NCBI RefSeq assembly: GCF_030272895.1
Contig: NZ_JALRNF010000013.1
Span: 1 to 64,000 of the forward strand
Source of the DNA: Pseudomonas sp. BGr12
GTDB lineage: Bacteria > Pseudomonadota > Gammaproteobacteria > Pseudomonadales > Pseudomonadaceae
Direction: 5' to 3'
Length of the DNA: 64,000 nt
Shown: piece by piece, positions 9,254 to 16,994 of the stretch
How positions within the stretch are numbered: the first letter of the stretch is position 1
Layout: each line of letters begins with the position of its first letter
Position numbers and translations under genes: made by a program
Notes under the pieces: generated by a model
What the model saw: the letters and a program-made list of their open reading frames with translations, nothing else
What the model was told of the DNA's origin: nothing
The model's database searches: none

Positions 9254-10573
9254 ATGGATAACTCCACCACCCTGCCCGCCGGGGCGGCCATTGCGCCCGC
9301 CGCGGAAAAAACCACCCGAAGCCGGCTCAAGTCGATTTTCAGCGGTTCGATCGGCAACATGGTCGAATGGTACGACTGGTATGTTTACGCCGCGTTTTCC
9401 CTGTACTTCGCCAAGGCCTTCTTCCCCGCCGGCGACACCACCGCACAGCTGCTGAACACTGCCGCCATCTTCGCCGTGGGCTTTTTGATGCGCCCGATCG
9501 GTGGCTGGCTGATGGGCCTGTACGCCGACCGCAAGGGCCGCAAGGCCGCACTGATGGCCTCGGTGCTGCTGATGTGCGCAGGCTCGCTGGTCATCGCCCT
9601 GACCCCGGGTTATGAGACCATCGGCGTCGCCGCCCCGATCCTGCTGGTCATCGCCCGCCTGATGCAGGGCCTGTCGGTAGGTGGCGAATACGGCACCTCG
9701 GCCACCTACTTGAGCGAGATGGCGACCAAGGACCGTCGCGGCTTCTTCTCCAGCTTCCAGTACGTGACCCTGATCTCCGGTCAGCTCATCGCCCTGGCGG
9801 TACTGATCATCCTCCAGCAGACCCTGACCACCGAGCAGCTGTATGCCTGGGGCTGGCGCGTACCCTTCGTGATCGGCGCCCTGTGCGCGGTCGTGGCCCT
9901 GTACCTGCGTCGTGGCATGGAAGAAACCGCCTCCTTCACCAAGAAGGAAAAGTCCAAGGAAAGCCTGATGCGCACCCTGATGCGCCATCCCAAGGAACTG
10001 GCGACCGTGGTCGGCCTGACCATGGGCGGCACCCTGGCCTTCTACACCTACACCACCTACATGCAGAAGTACCTGGTGAACACTGTCGGCATGAGCATCA
10101 GCGACTCGACCACCATTTCGGCGGCCACCCTGTTCCTGTTCATGTGCCTGCAGCCGATCATCGGCAGCCTCTCCGACAAGATCGGCCGGCGTCCGATCCT
10201 GATTGCCTTCGGCGTGCTGGGTACCCTGTGCACCGTACCGATCCTGACCACCCTGCACACCATCCAGACTTGGTGGGGCGCGTTCTTCCTGATCATGGCG
10301 GCGCTGATCATCGTCAGCGGCTACACCTCGATCAACGCCGTAGTCAAAGCCGAACTGTTCCCGACCGAAATCCGCGCCCTGGGTGTCGGCCTGCCCTATG
10401 CACTGACCGTGTCGATCTTCGGCGGCACCGCCGAGTACGTGGCACTGTGGTTCAAGAGCATCGGCATGGAAAGCGGTTTCTACTGGTACGTGACCGCCTG
10501 TATCGCCTGCTCGCTGCTGGTGTACGTGTTCATGAAGGACACCCGCAAGCATTCGCGGATCACCACTGACTGA
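9254..10573 (+). CDS. kgtP: MFS alpha-ketoglutarate permease (KgtP-like)
   Basis: 439 residues of the metabolite:H+ symporter family with 12 predicted helices. Diagnostic segments are 'GSIGNMVEWYDWYVYAAFSL' at the N-terminus, 'YADRKGRKAAL' in the loop 2-3 motif, and 'VGGEYGTSATYLSEM'. The ATG at 9254 is preferred over 9239 because AAGG sits 8 bp before it. It is driven by a sigma54 promoter next to the MifS/MifR-like pair, which supports alpha-ketoglutarate (or a close dicarboxylate) as substrate. It is related to, but distinct from, pcaT at 41881-43170. Confidence 0.85.
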   Translation: MDNSTTLPAGAAIAPAAEKTTRSRLKSIFSGSIGNMVEWYDWYVYAAFSLYFAKAFFPAGDTTAQLLNTAAIFAVGFLMRPIGGWLMGLYADRKGRKAALMASVLLMCAGSLVIALTPGYETIGVAAPILLVIARLMQGLSVGGEYGTSATYLSEMATKDRRGFFSSFQYVTLISGQLIALAVLIILQQTLTTEQLYAWGWRVPFVIGALCAVVALYLRRGMEETASFTKKEKSKESLMRTLMRHPKELATVVGLTMGGTLAFYTYTTYMQKYLVNTVGMSISDSTTISAATLFLFMCLQPIIGSLSDKIGRRPILIAFGVLGTLCTVPILTTLHTIQTWWGAFFLIMAALIIVSGYTSINAVVKAELFPTEIRALGVGLPYALTVSIFGGTAEYVALWFKSIGMESGFYWYVTACIACSLLVYVFMKDTRKHSRITTD

Positions 10574-10591
10574 TATCGATCAAGCCGGCAC

Positions 10592-10627
10592 AAAAAGGGG
10601 CGTCCAGCAATGGACGCCCCTTTTTTC
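10592..10627 (+). terminator. Intrinsic terminator of the permease gene
   Basis: Stem GGGGCGTCCA / TGGACGCCCC with loop GCAA, flanked by A5 and T6. It lies about 20 bp after the permease stop and is strong, and the A/T flanks would let it act in both directions. Confidence 0.9.
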
Positions 10628-10690
10628 TTGCTTAACGCCGCATTAATCGCCCGCCTGCATCCTGCTTCCATCGATAGATCGCGTTGCCTG

Positions 10691-10755
10691 TATCGCGGGA
10701 CAAGCCCGCTCCTACAAGAGGTTTCGCATGTAGGAGCGGGCTTGCCCCGCGATGA
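10691..10755. repeat. Paired REP element (REPIN)
   Basis: Two inverted copies of the ~25-bp REP palindrome (10691-10716 and 10729-10755) with a 12-bp spacer. The left copy has GGGACAAG where the others have GGGGCAAG. It is intergenic, between the permease terminator and the repeat-peptide gene. Confidence 0.9.
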
Positions 10756-10889
10756 GGCCATACCTGACGCCGAAAACATCGAATAGATCGATTTTTATAC
10801 GCAGTTTTTTGCGCTTTTTAATCAATTTAATCGGCGTAACATCAAACCCATAGAAACGAACAACCCAACACCACCCCGGAGCAACGACC

Positions 10890-11255
10890 ATGAAAAGCAA
10901 ACTGATCCTGACCCTGGCCTTCTCGGTACTGACTGCCAACGCGTTCGCCGAAGACGGCTTCGACCGCACCAACAGCCACAACTTCGGTGCCGTGCAAACC
11001 CAGTCGGCTACTTATGCAGAAGATGGTTTCGATCGCACCGGTGGCGCCAAATTCGCCGAAGACGGCTTCGATCGCACTGGCGGCGCCAAATTCGCCGAAG
11101 ACGGCTTCGATCGCACCGGTGGCGCCAAATTCGCTGAAGACGGCTTCGATCGCACTGGCGGCGCCAAATTCGCCGAGGACGGCTTCGATCGCACTGGCGG
11201 CGCCCGCTTCGCCGAAGACGGTTTCGACCGCACCCAGGGCCACCGCTTCAGCTGA
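10890..11255 (+). CDS. Small exported protein with seven EDGFDRT repeats
   Basis: 121 residues. The first 20 are a clean signal peptide ending AFA, so the mature protein would start exactly at the first EDGFDRT. After a 15-residue spacer come five near-identical 13-residue units AEDGFDRTGGA(K/R)F (nt 11016-11210) and a divergent last copy ending QGHRFS. The copies differ in DNA mainly at third codon positions (for example GGT/GGC, GCT/GCC), which argues for selection on the peptide. GGAG lies 9 bp upstream of the ATG, and a strong terminator follows, so it is a single-gene unit. I do not know the function. Small Pseudomonas exported proteins with repeated acidic/DR motifs exist but I know of no defined role. 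Confidence 0.85.
   Translation: MKSKLILTLAFSVLTANAFAEDGFDRTNSHNFGAVQTQSATYAEDGFDRTGGAKFAEDGFDRTGGAKFAEDGFDRTGGAKFAEDGFDRTGGAKFAEDGFDRTGGARFAEDGFDRTQGHRFS
11016..11210 (+). repeat. Five tandem 39-bp coding repeats
   Basis: Five in-frame copies of a 39-bp unit, each encoding 13 residues, in the exported-protein gene. Differences between copies are nearly all synonymous except the last (Lys to Arg). Copy number is likely variable between strains by slippage or recombination. Confidence 0.9.
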
Positions 11256-11274
11256 TACCTGAAGCGACGCAGTC

Positions 11275-11304
11275 AGCCCGGCTTCGGCCGGGCTTAATCG
11301 TTTT
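11275..11304 (+). terminator. Intrinsic terminator of the repeat-protein gene
   Basis: Stem AGCCCGGC / GCCGGGCT with a TTCG tetraloop, followed by TAATCGTTTT. It begins 20 bp after the stop codon. Confidence 0.8.
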
Positions 11305-11362
11305 CAGGCGGGCAAAGCCTTGGCACACTAGGCGCTTTCACACAGGGAAGGCCTCAAGGCAG

Positions 11363-11968
11363 ATGTACTACTACGAACCCGCACAAGGCCACGGCCTGCC
11401 CCACGATCCGTTCAATGCCATCGTCGGCCCGCGCCCGATCGGCTGGATCTCGTCCCAGGATGCCGAAGGCCGCCTGAACCTCGCGCCCTACAGTTTCTTC
11501 AACGCCTTCAACTACATCCCGCCGATCATCGGTTTCTGCAGCGTCGGGCGCAAAGACAGCCTGAACAACATCGAGCAGACCGGTGAGTTCGCCTGGAACC
11601 TGGCCACCCGGCCACTGGCCGAGGCCATGAACCAGAGCTGTGCGGCCGTCTCGCCCGAAGTCGACGAGTTCAACCTGAGTGGCCTGACCCCGGTGGCCTC
11701 GAAGGTCATCGCCGTGCCCCGGGTGCAGGAAAGCCCGGTGTCCTTCGAGTGCAAGGTTACCCAGATCATTCAACTGCAACGCGCCGACCAGGCCCTGGTG
11801 CCGAGCTGGTTGATCCTGGGTGAAGTGGTGGCGGTGCACATTGCCGAGCACCTGCTCAAGGACGGTATCTACGATACCGCGGCCGCACAGCCGATCCTGC
11901 GCGGCGGTGGCCCTGCGGACTATTTCGAACTGGGCAACCTGTTCAAGATGGCCCGTCCGCAGGTCTGA
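11363..11968 (+). CDS. Flavin reductase-like FMN-binding split-barrel protein
   Basis: 201 residues of the DIM6/NTAB-type flavin reductase family. The opening 'FNAIVGPRPIGWISSQDAEG' and 'LNLAPYSFFNAFNYIPP' are the typical FMN-binding strand and loop of this family, and 'NIEQTGEFAWNLAT' follows. Probably an FMN-dependent reductase acting with an unknown partner. No monooxygenase partner is adjacent apart from the small ABM-domain gene at 12239-12547, which is on the other strand. Confidence 0.82.
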   Translation: MYYYEPAQGHGLPHDPFNAIVGPRPIGWISSQDAEGRLNLAPYSFFNAFNYIPPIIGFCSVGRKDSLNNIEQTGEFAWNLATRPLAEAMNQSCAAVSPEVDEFNLSGLTPVASKVIAVPRVQESPVSFECKVTQIIQLQRADQALVPSWLILGEVVAVHIAEHLLKDGIYDTAAAQPILRGGGPADYFELGNLFKMARPQV

Positions 11969-11969
11969 A

Positions 11970-12200
11970 CTACCAGACCAGTTCGGCGTCGTCGCTGACG
12001 TCCTGCAGGCGCTCGAGCTCGGCGCAGGCGGCCTCGTCAGCGGCCAGGGCAGTCTTGAACACCTGCCCTTCGAGGACTTTATGAAAACGCGGCGCGCCCG
12101 TGGCACCCAGGCCTTTGACGGCGATTGCCGCGTTGTACCCTTCCTCGCCACGGACGGCTGCCGATACCGCTTCGAACTGCGAAAACTCTCTACGTGCCAT
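11970..12200 (-). CDS. Conserved hypothetical protein, 76 residues
   Basis: A small soluble protein opening MARREFSQFEAVSAAVRGEE, with no recognisable domain. Its codon use is normal for the window. The ATG at 12200 is chosen; an upstream ATG at 12215 (adding MDLKH) is also possible and has AGG at a suitable distance. It ends one base after the convergent flavin reductase stop. Function unknown. Confidence 0.6.
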   Translation of the reverse strand: MARREFSQFEAVSAAVRGEEGYNAAIAVKGLGATGAPRFHKVLEGQVFKTALAADEAACAELERLQDVSDDAELVW

Positions 12201-12238
12201 GTGCTTCAAATCCACATCGATTGCCTGAAACCCGCATT

Positions 12239-12547
12239 CTAACCCGCAGACGGTTCACCGAAGGTATGCAGGTCCAGGCTGGCGACCACTTGGGCCTGGA
12301 CCAGCTCGCCGAACAGCGCCAGGTCCTGCGAGGCAAAGTAGCCGCCCATCGCCTGCTGGTCGCGCCAGAAGCCACTGAGCAGCCACAGGTCGGCATCGGC
12401 CTGGGACTGTTGCAGGTTGAAGTGCAGGCACCCCGGCGCCTGGCGAGTGGGTTCGAGCAGCTGGCGCAGGCGTTCGCCCAGCTCCTGCGAGCGACCGCTG
12501 CTGGCGCGGATGAAAGCCAGGTGAGTGACCGGATTGGGCGAGGTCAT
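12239..12547 (-). CDS. Antibiotic biosynthesis monooxygenase (ABM) domain protein
   Basis: 102 residues forming one ferredoxin-like ABM domain: 'VTHLAFIRASSGRSQELGER' (first strand and helix) and 'PGCLHFNLQQSQADADLWLL' with the characteristic CxxF/Y and E/W strand. The family includes quinol monooxygenases and heme-independent small-molecule oxygenases. It is divergent from an AraC regulator, with a perfect inverted repeat between them, so that regulator probably controls it. Confidence 0.78.
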   Translation of the reverse strand: MTSPNPVTHLAFIRASSGRSQELGERLRQLLEPTRQAPGCLHFNLQQSQADADLWLLSGFWRDQQAMGGYFASQDLALFGELVQAQVVASLDLHTFGEPSAG

Positions 12548-12637
12548 TAGCGATTCTCCTCAAGCTGCCAGATAAAAATCCCAGGCTGCGCAGGTTAGGC
12601 CACGCGCCCGCGCGGCCGTTAGGCGATTCCTGCCGGG

Positions 12638-12678
12638 CGCTTGCCTGATCCTGCGCGGGCGGCAGGATCAGGCAAGCG
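12638..12678. promoter_or_regulatory. Perfect 17-bp inverted repeat in the ABM/AraC divergent region
   Basis: CGCTTGCCTGATCCTGC (12638-12654) and its exact complement GCAGGATCAGGCAAGCG (12662-12678), with a 7-bp spacer. It lies 91 bp upstream of the ABM gene start and 73 bp upstream of the AraC gene start. No T-run follows on either side and it is not a REP. It is either a regulator-binding dyad or a very stable hairpin. Confidence 0.7.
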
Positions 12679-12750
12679 GGCGACAGCTTTCGACTAGCGC
12701 CCGAACTTGCACAAACCTATCCTGCAGGCGTTCTCTGTGGAATTGCCCTT

Positions 12751-13680
12751 ATGTCCTCGATCGACGCCGACCGCCTTGTCCTCGACCCCGCCCTGGAGCT
12801 GCAACGCCAGGAGCTGGCCGAACTGATCCGTCGCCACGCGCCCAGCGAGATGGGTGTGGAGTCGGCCATCGAAGGTTTGTACCTGACCCGGCACGAAAAA
12901 AGCGTGCGATCGATGCCGGCACTGGCCCAACCGGCCCTGTGCATCCTTGCCCATGGCAGCAAGGAAGTCAGTCTGGGGGACGAGCACTATGTCTACGACC
13001 CGCTGCACTACATGGTGGTGTCGGTGGCCTTGCCGATCAGCGGCGTGGTGCTGGAAGCCAGTCCGGAAAACCCCAGTCTGGGCATGCGCCTGGATATCGA
13101 CCCGGCGCAGCTCAACAACCTGATCGCCGATGCCGGCCCCATGGCGGTTCCCGCCTCGCCATCGGGCCGTGGCCTGTATGTGGAGCGCACCGATCCGTTG
13201 CTGCTCGATGCCTTGCTGCGCCTGATTCGTCTGCTCGATTCAGCGAAAGATATTGCGGTGCTGGCGCCGTTGATTCGCCGTGAAATCCTCTACCGCTTGC
13301 TGCGCGGGCCGCAGGGCTATCGCCTGCATGAAATCGCCCTCTCCAACAGCCAGACCCATCGTGTCTGCAAGGCCGTCGAATGGCTGAACCAGCATTTTCA
13401 TCGACCGCTGCGCATCGACGAGCTGGCCCGCGAAGTGAACCTGAGCAGCTCGACCCTGCACCATCGCTTCAAGGCGGTGACCTCCATGAGCCCCTTGCAG
13501 TACCAGAAGCAATTGCGCCTGCAGGAAGCGCGACGGCTGATGCTCAATGACGGGCTGGAGGCGGCGGTGGCCGGATATCGGGTGGGGTATGAGAGTCCGT
13601 CGCAGTTCAGCCGCGAATACAGCCGCCTGTACGGGGCGCCGCCGCTGCGCGACCTGGCGCGCTTGCGCAATGCCCTGTAG
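12751..13680 (+). CDS. AraC-family transcriptional regulator
   Basis: 309 residues. The N-terminal half is the AraC_N-type ligand domain ('IEGLYLTRHEKS...PALCILAHGSKEVSLGDEHYVYDP'), and the C-terminal ~100 residues carry two helix-turn-helices ('LRIDELAREVNLSSSTLHHR' and 'AAVAGYRVGYESPSQFSREY'). Regulators with this N-terminal domain often control adjacent oxidoreductase genes. It is divergent from the ABM-domain gene, its most likely target, and a long inverted repeat lies in the shared promoter region. Confidence 0.88.
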   Translation: MSSIDADRLVLDPALELQRQELAELIRRHAPSEMGVESAIEGLYLTRHEKSVRSMPALAQPALCILAHGSKEVSLGDEHYVYDPLHYMVVSVALPISGVVLEASPENPSLGMRLDIDPAQLNNLIADAGPMAVPASPSGRGLYVERTDPLLLDALLRLIRLLDSAKDIAVLAPLIRREILYRLLRGPQGYRLHEIALSNSQTHRVCKAVEWLNQHFHRPLRIDELAREVNLSSSTLHHRFKAVTSMSPLQYQKQLRLQEARRLMLNDGLEAAVAGYRVGYESPSQFSREYSRLYGAPPLRDLARLRNAL

Positions 13681-13722
13681 CCGCTGCCACCTGGCTGTGA
13701 TCTTAATAGGAGCAACTGGCTT

Positions 13723-13795
13723 TGTGGGAGCGGGCTTGCCCCGCGATTGCCGATCATCAGGCACATCGCAATCGCGGGGCAAGCCCGCTCCCACA
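13723..13795. repeat. Paired REP element (REPIN), perfect 28-bp arms
   Basis: Arms 13723-13750 and 13768-13795 are exact inverted complements over 28 bp with a 17-bp spacer. It sits between the convergent AraC and aldehyde dehydrogenase genes and could form a bidirectional transcription barrier. Confidence 0.93.
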
Positions 13796-13806
13796 GCACA
13801 GGGGGG

Positions 13807-15246
13807 TTACACCGCGCTCAGCACGTGCTTGATTTCCTGGAAGGCACTCAGGTCCCACGGCCCCAGCTCTCGACCGATGCTGCTCTGCTTGTAGCCGCCC
13901 CAGGCAGTCTGCGGGAAGATCACCTGCGGCGCATTGATCCACACAAGACCCGCCTGCAAGGCATTGGCTACCCGCTCGGCCGCCACTCGGTCGCGGCTGA
14001 CCACGCTGGCCACCAGACCGAACTCGCTGTCGTTGGCCAGGGCCACCGCCTCGGCCTCACTGGCCACAGGGCGCACGCACAGCACCGGACCGAAGATTTC
14101 ATCACGCCACAGCGCGCTGTCCAGCGGCACCTCGGTAAACACCGTGGGGCTGATGAAGTACCCGCACGGCAGCTCCGCTGGCCGTGATCCACCGCACAGC
14201 AACTGCGCACCAGCCTTAAGACCCGCAGCGATATGCCCCTGAACGCGCTGGTACTGCAACTGGTTGACCAAGGCCCCCATCTCGCTGTCGCCGACAAAGG
14301 GATCACCGACCCGGATCGCTTCGGCACGCGCCTTGAGGCGCGCGATGAAGTCCGGGTACAAGGCGTCGGCCACCAGCACCCGGCTGGTCGCCGAGCACAT
14401 CTGCCCGGCATTGAAGAAGCCGCCCAGGCACGCCAGCTCGACCGCCAGGTCAAGGTCGGCATCCTCCAGCACCAGCAAGGCGGATTTGCCGCCCAGCTCC
14501 AGGCTCACGCCCTTGATGGTCTCGGCGGCGCGCTGCATGACCTGCACGCCGACGCCGTTGCTGCCGGTAAAGGAGATCTTGGCGATCCGTGGATCGGCAG
14601 CCAGGGCCGCGCCCACGGCGATACCGGTGCCGCACACCAGGTTGAACACACCCGCCGGCAAGCCGGCCTCGGCGATGATCGCCGCCAGTTCCAGCTCCGC
14701 CAGCGGTGTCACCTCGGACGGCTTCAACACCACGCAGCAGCCGGCCGCCAGGGCCGGTGCCAGCTTCCAGGCGGTGGTGACCATGGGGAAGTTCCACGGC
14801 ACGATCAACCCGACCACGCCGCACGGCTCACGGCGCAAGCGGGCGACGAAGTCCTCGCTGGGCAGCGCCACTGCACTGTCCTGCGCGGCATCGAGGCCGT
14901 CGGCCAGTTCGGCGTAGTAGCGGAAGGTGGCGATCACATCGTCGACATCCATCTGCGCTTCGCCCTGGGGCTTGCCGTTGTTGCTGGCCTGCAGGAAAAC
15001 CAGGCGCTCGCGGCGCGCTTCGACGCCTTCGGCGATGGCCCGCAGCACCTTCGCCCGCTCGCTGCCGGTACTGTTGGACCAGCGGCCAAAAGCCTGGCGG
15101 GCAGCCAGGGTGGCGCGATCCACCGCCGCGCCATCGCCCCCGGCCACTTCGGCCAGCAGTTGTTCATTGCTCGGGTTGATCACCATCAACGGGTGTGGAC
15201 CGTGCTGCCAGACACCCTCGATATACACGCCAGGCAGCTTCATCAT
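13807..15246 (-). CDS. NAD(P)-dependent aldehyde dehydrogenase
   Basis: 479 residues of the ALDH superfamily, close to betaine/aminoaldehyde dehydrogenases. Visible are the Rossmann motif 'FTGSNGVG', the catalytic Glu in 'LELGGKSALLV', the catalytic Cys in 'FFNAGQMCSATSRV', the cofactor-site Lys in 'VLKPSEVTPL', and 'EIFGPVLCV'. It overlaps the thiamine-diphosphate enzyme gene by 4 bp. The obvious reading is that the aldehyde made by that 2-keto acid decarboxylase is oxidised here to the acid. The natural substrate is not known. Confidence 0.88.
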   Translation of the reverse strand: MMKLPGVYIEGVWQHGPHPLMVINPSNEQLLAEVAGGDGAAVDRATLAARQAFGRWSNSTGSERAKVLRAIAEGVEARRERLVFLQASNNGKPQGEAQMDVDDVIATFRYYAELADGLDAAQDSAVALPSEDFVARLRREPCGVVGLIVPWNFPMVTTAWKLAPALAAGCCVVLKPSEVTPLAELELAAIIAEAGLPAGVFNLVCGTGIAVGAALAADPRIAKISFTGSNGVGVQVMQRAAETIKGVSLELGGKSALLVLEDADLDLAVELACLGGFFNAGQMCSATSRVLVADALYPDFIARLKARAEAIRVGDPFVGDSEMGALVNQLQYQRVQGHIAAGLKAGAQLLCGGSRPAELPCGYFISPTVFTEVPLDSALWRDEIFGPVLCVRPVASEAEAVALANDSEFGLVASVVSRDRVAAERVANALQAGLVWINAPQVIFPQTAWGGYKQSSIGRELGPWDLSAFQEIKHVLSAV

Positions 15247-16880
15247 GCTGGCACCGCCTGCATCCAGCGGTTCTGGTCGATTTCGATCAGGCTCGGGCCC
15301 TTGCGATCGCAGGCCTGGCGCAGTGCGTCACGCAGCTGCTCGACATTGCCCACCGCTTCGGCGGCGCAACCCAGCGCCTTGGCCACGCCGATGAAGTCCG
15401 GGGTATGGATGTCCACGCCCACCGGCTCGATGGCGCGGTTGACCATGTACTTCTTGATTTCCTCGTAACCCTGGTTGTTCCACAGCAGCACGATCAGCGG
15501 CACCTGCGCTTCGGTGGCACTGGCAAGCTCGGGCAAGGTGAACTGCAGGCCACCGTCGCCGATCAGGCAGACCACCGGGGCGCGGTCTGCAACCGCCTCG
15601 GCACTGCCCAGCCAGGCGCCCATGGCCGCCGGCAAGGCGTAGCCCAGCGTGCCGTAACCGGTGGAGGCATTGAACCAGCGGCGCGGCTGATCCATGTCCA
15701 GGGTCAGGTTGCCGGTGTACACCGGCTGGGTCGAGTCACCGACCAGGATCACGCCCGGCAGGGTATCGACCAGGGTCTTGAGCATGCGGGTCTGGCTGTG
15801 CATCGGCAGGTCCCAGTCGGCCAGCAGCGTTTCGCGCAGGCGAGCGGCACGGCTGGCGCCCCAGTCGCTGCCACGCACCGGTGCCGGCTGCTCGGCCAGG
15901 GCCACCAGCAGGGCCTGGGTCGCGACCGTGGCGTCGGCCACCAGGGCGACTTCCGGCGGGTAGTTGCGTACGGTCTGGTCCGGGTCGATATCGATGCGCA
16001 GCAGGCGGCCGGGAATCTCGAAGCCACCCTTGAAGGTCACGTCGTAGTCGGTTTCGGCAAGCTCGGTGCCGATCGCCAGGACCACGTCCGCTTCGGCCAC
16101 CAGGGCACGGGTCGCCACCAGCGACTGGGTCGAGCCGATCTGCAGCGCATGGCTGGCCGGCAACACGCCCTTGGCGTTGATGGTCAGGGCCACCGGTGCC
16201 TGCAGGTATTCGGCCAGGCGCGTCAGCGCCGCACTGGCGTCGATGGCACCGCCACCGGCCAGGATCAACGGGCGACGGGCGCTGGCCAGCAAGGCTGCCA
16301 TCTGCGCCACCGGGGCCGGGGCCGCACCGGCACGAGCGATGCGTACCGGCGTGCTGGCCAGCAGGTGGTCGGCATCCTCCACCAGCACATCCAGCGGAAT
16401 CTCGATATGCACTGGGCGCGGGCGGGCGCCCTCGAACACGGCGAAAGCCCGGGCCAGCACCATCGGCAGGTCATCCGCGCTCATCAGGGTGTGGGAGAAC
16501 GCCGCCACGCCAGCGACCAGGCCGCCCTGGTTCGGCAGTTCGTGCAGCTTGCCGCGACCACCGCCCAGCTGATTGCGCGACTGCACGCTGGAAATCACCA
16601 GCATCGGGATCGAGTCGGCGTAGGCCTGGCCCATGGCGGTGGTGATGTTGGTCATGCCGGGGCCGGTAATGATGAAGCAGACACCCGGCTTGCCACGGGT
16701 ACGCGCATAGCCGTCAGCCATGAAACCTGCGCCTTGCTCATGGCGCGGGGTGATATGACGGATGGCGGAACGCGCCAGCCCCCGGTAGAGCTCCACGGTG
16801 TGCACGCCGGGGATGCCGAAGACATGGTCAACGCCATAGCCTTCAAGGAGTTTGACCAGTACTTCGCCGCAAGTCGCCAT
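15243..16880 (-). CDS. Thiamine-diphosphate-dependent 2-oxo acid decarboxylase (acetolactate synthase-like)
   Basis: 545 residues with the three-domain layout of the acetolactate synthase/decarboxylase family. The N-terminal PYR domain has the catalytic Glu in 'PRHEQGAGFMADGYA', and the C-terminal PP domain has the ThDP/Mg motif 'GDGG' ending in 'NNQGY'. The ATG at 16880 begins MATCGEVLVKLLEGYGVDHV, the usual family start. No regulatory small subunit is nearby, and the coupled aldehyde dehydrogenase argues against a biosynthetic acetolactate synthase. A decarboxylase such as the AruI type (5-guanidino-2-oxopentanoate) or a relative fits better, by analogy only. Confidence 0.82.
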   Translation of the reverse strand: MATCGEVLVKLLEGYGVDHVFGIPGVHTVELYRGLARSAIRHITPRHEQGAGFMADGYARTRGKPGVCFIITGPGMTNITTAMGQAYADSIPMLVISSVQSRNQLGGGRGKLHELPNQGGLVAGVAAFSHTLMSADDLPMVLARAFAVFEGARPRPVHIEIPLDVLVEDADHLLASTPVRIARAGAAPAPVAQMAALLASARRPLILAGGGAIDASAALTRLAEYLQAPVALTINAKGVLPASHALQIGSTQSLVATRALVAEADVVLAIGTELAETDYDVTFKGGFEIPGRLLRIDIDPDQTVRNYPPEVALVADATVATQALLVALAEQPAPVRGSDWGASRAARLRETLLADWDLPMHSQTRMLKTLVDTLPGVILVGDSTQPVYTGNLTLDMDQPRRWFNASTGYGTLGYALPAAMGAWLGSAEAVADRAPVVCLIGDGGLQFTLPELASATEAQVPLIVLLWNNQGYEEIKKYMVNRAIEPVGVDIHTPDFIGVAKALGCAAEAVGNVEQLRDALRQACDRKGPSLIEIDQNRWMQAVPA

Positions 16881-16994
16881 GATCGTGTGCCTGTTGTTGT
16901 GCTGAAAACAGGCTTTATTGGACCGCTGCACCGCTACCGGCACAATGCAAAAAAGCTCATACTAGCCATGTCCCCAGATCATGGCTCATGCCCG

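Noticed and set aside
11012..11233. Tandem 39-bp repeats considered as a CRISPR array or antisense coding
   Set aside because: There are no unique spacers; the units are contiguous, in frame and coding on the plus strand. The minus-strand frame is only their complement.
15195..16994. Upstream extension of the LysR frame by 600 codons
   Set aside because: The extension is antisense to the ThDP enzyme and ALDH genes; the LysR family begins at MKRLPPLPALHTF (16995).
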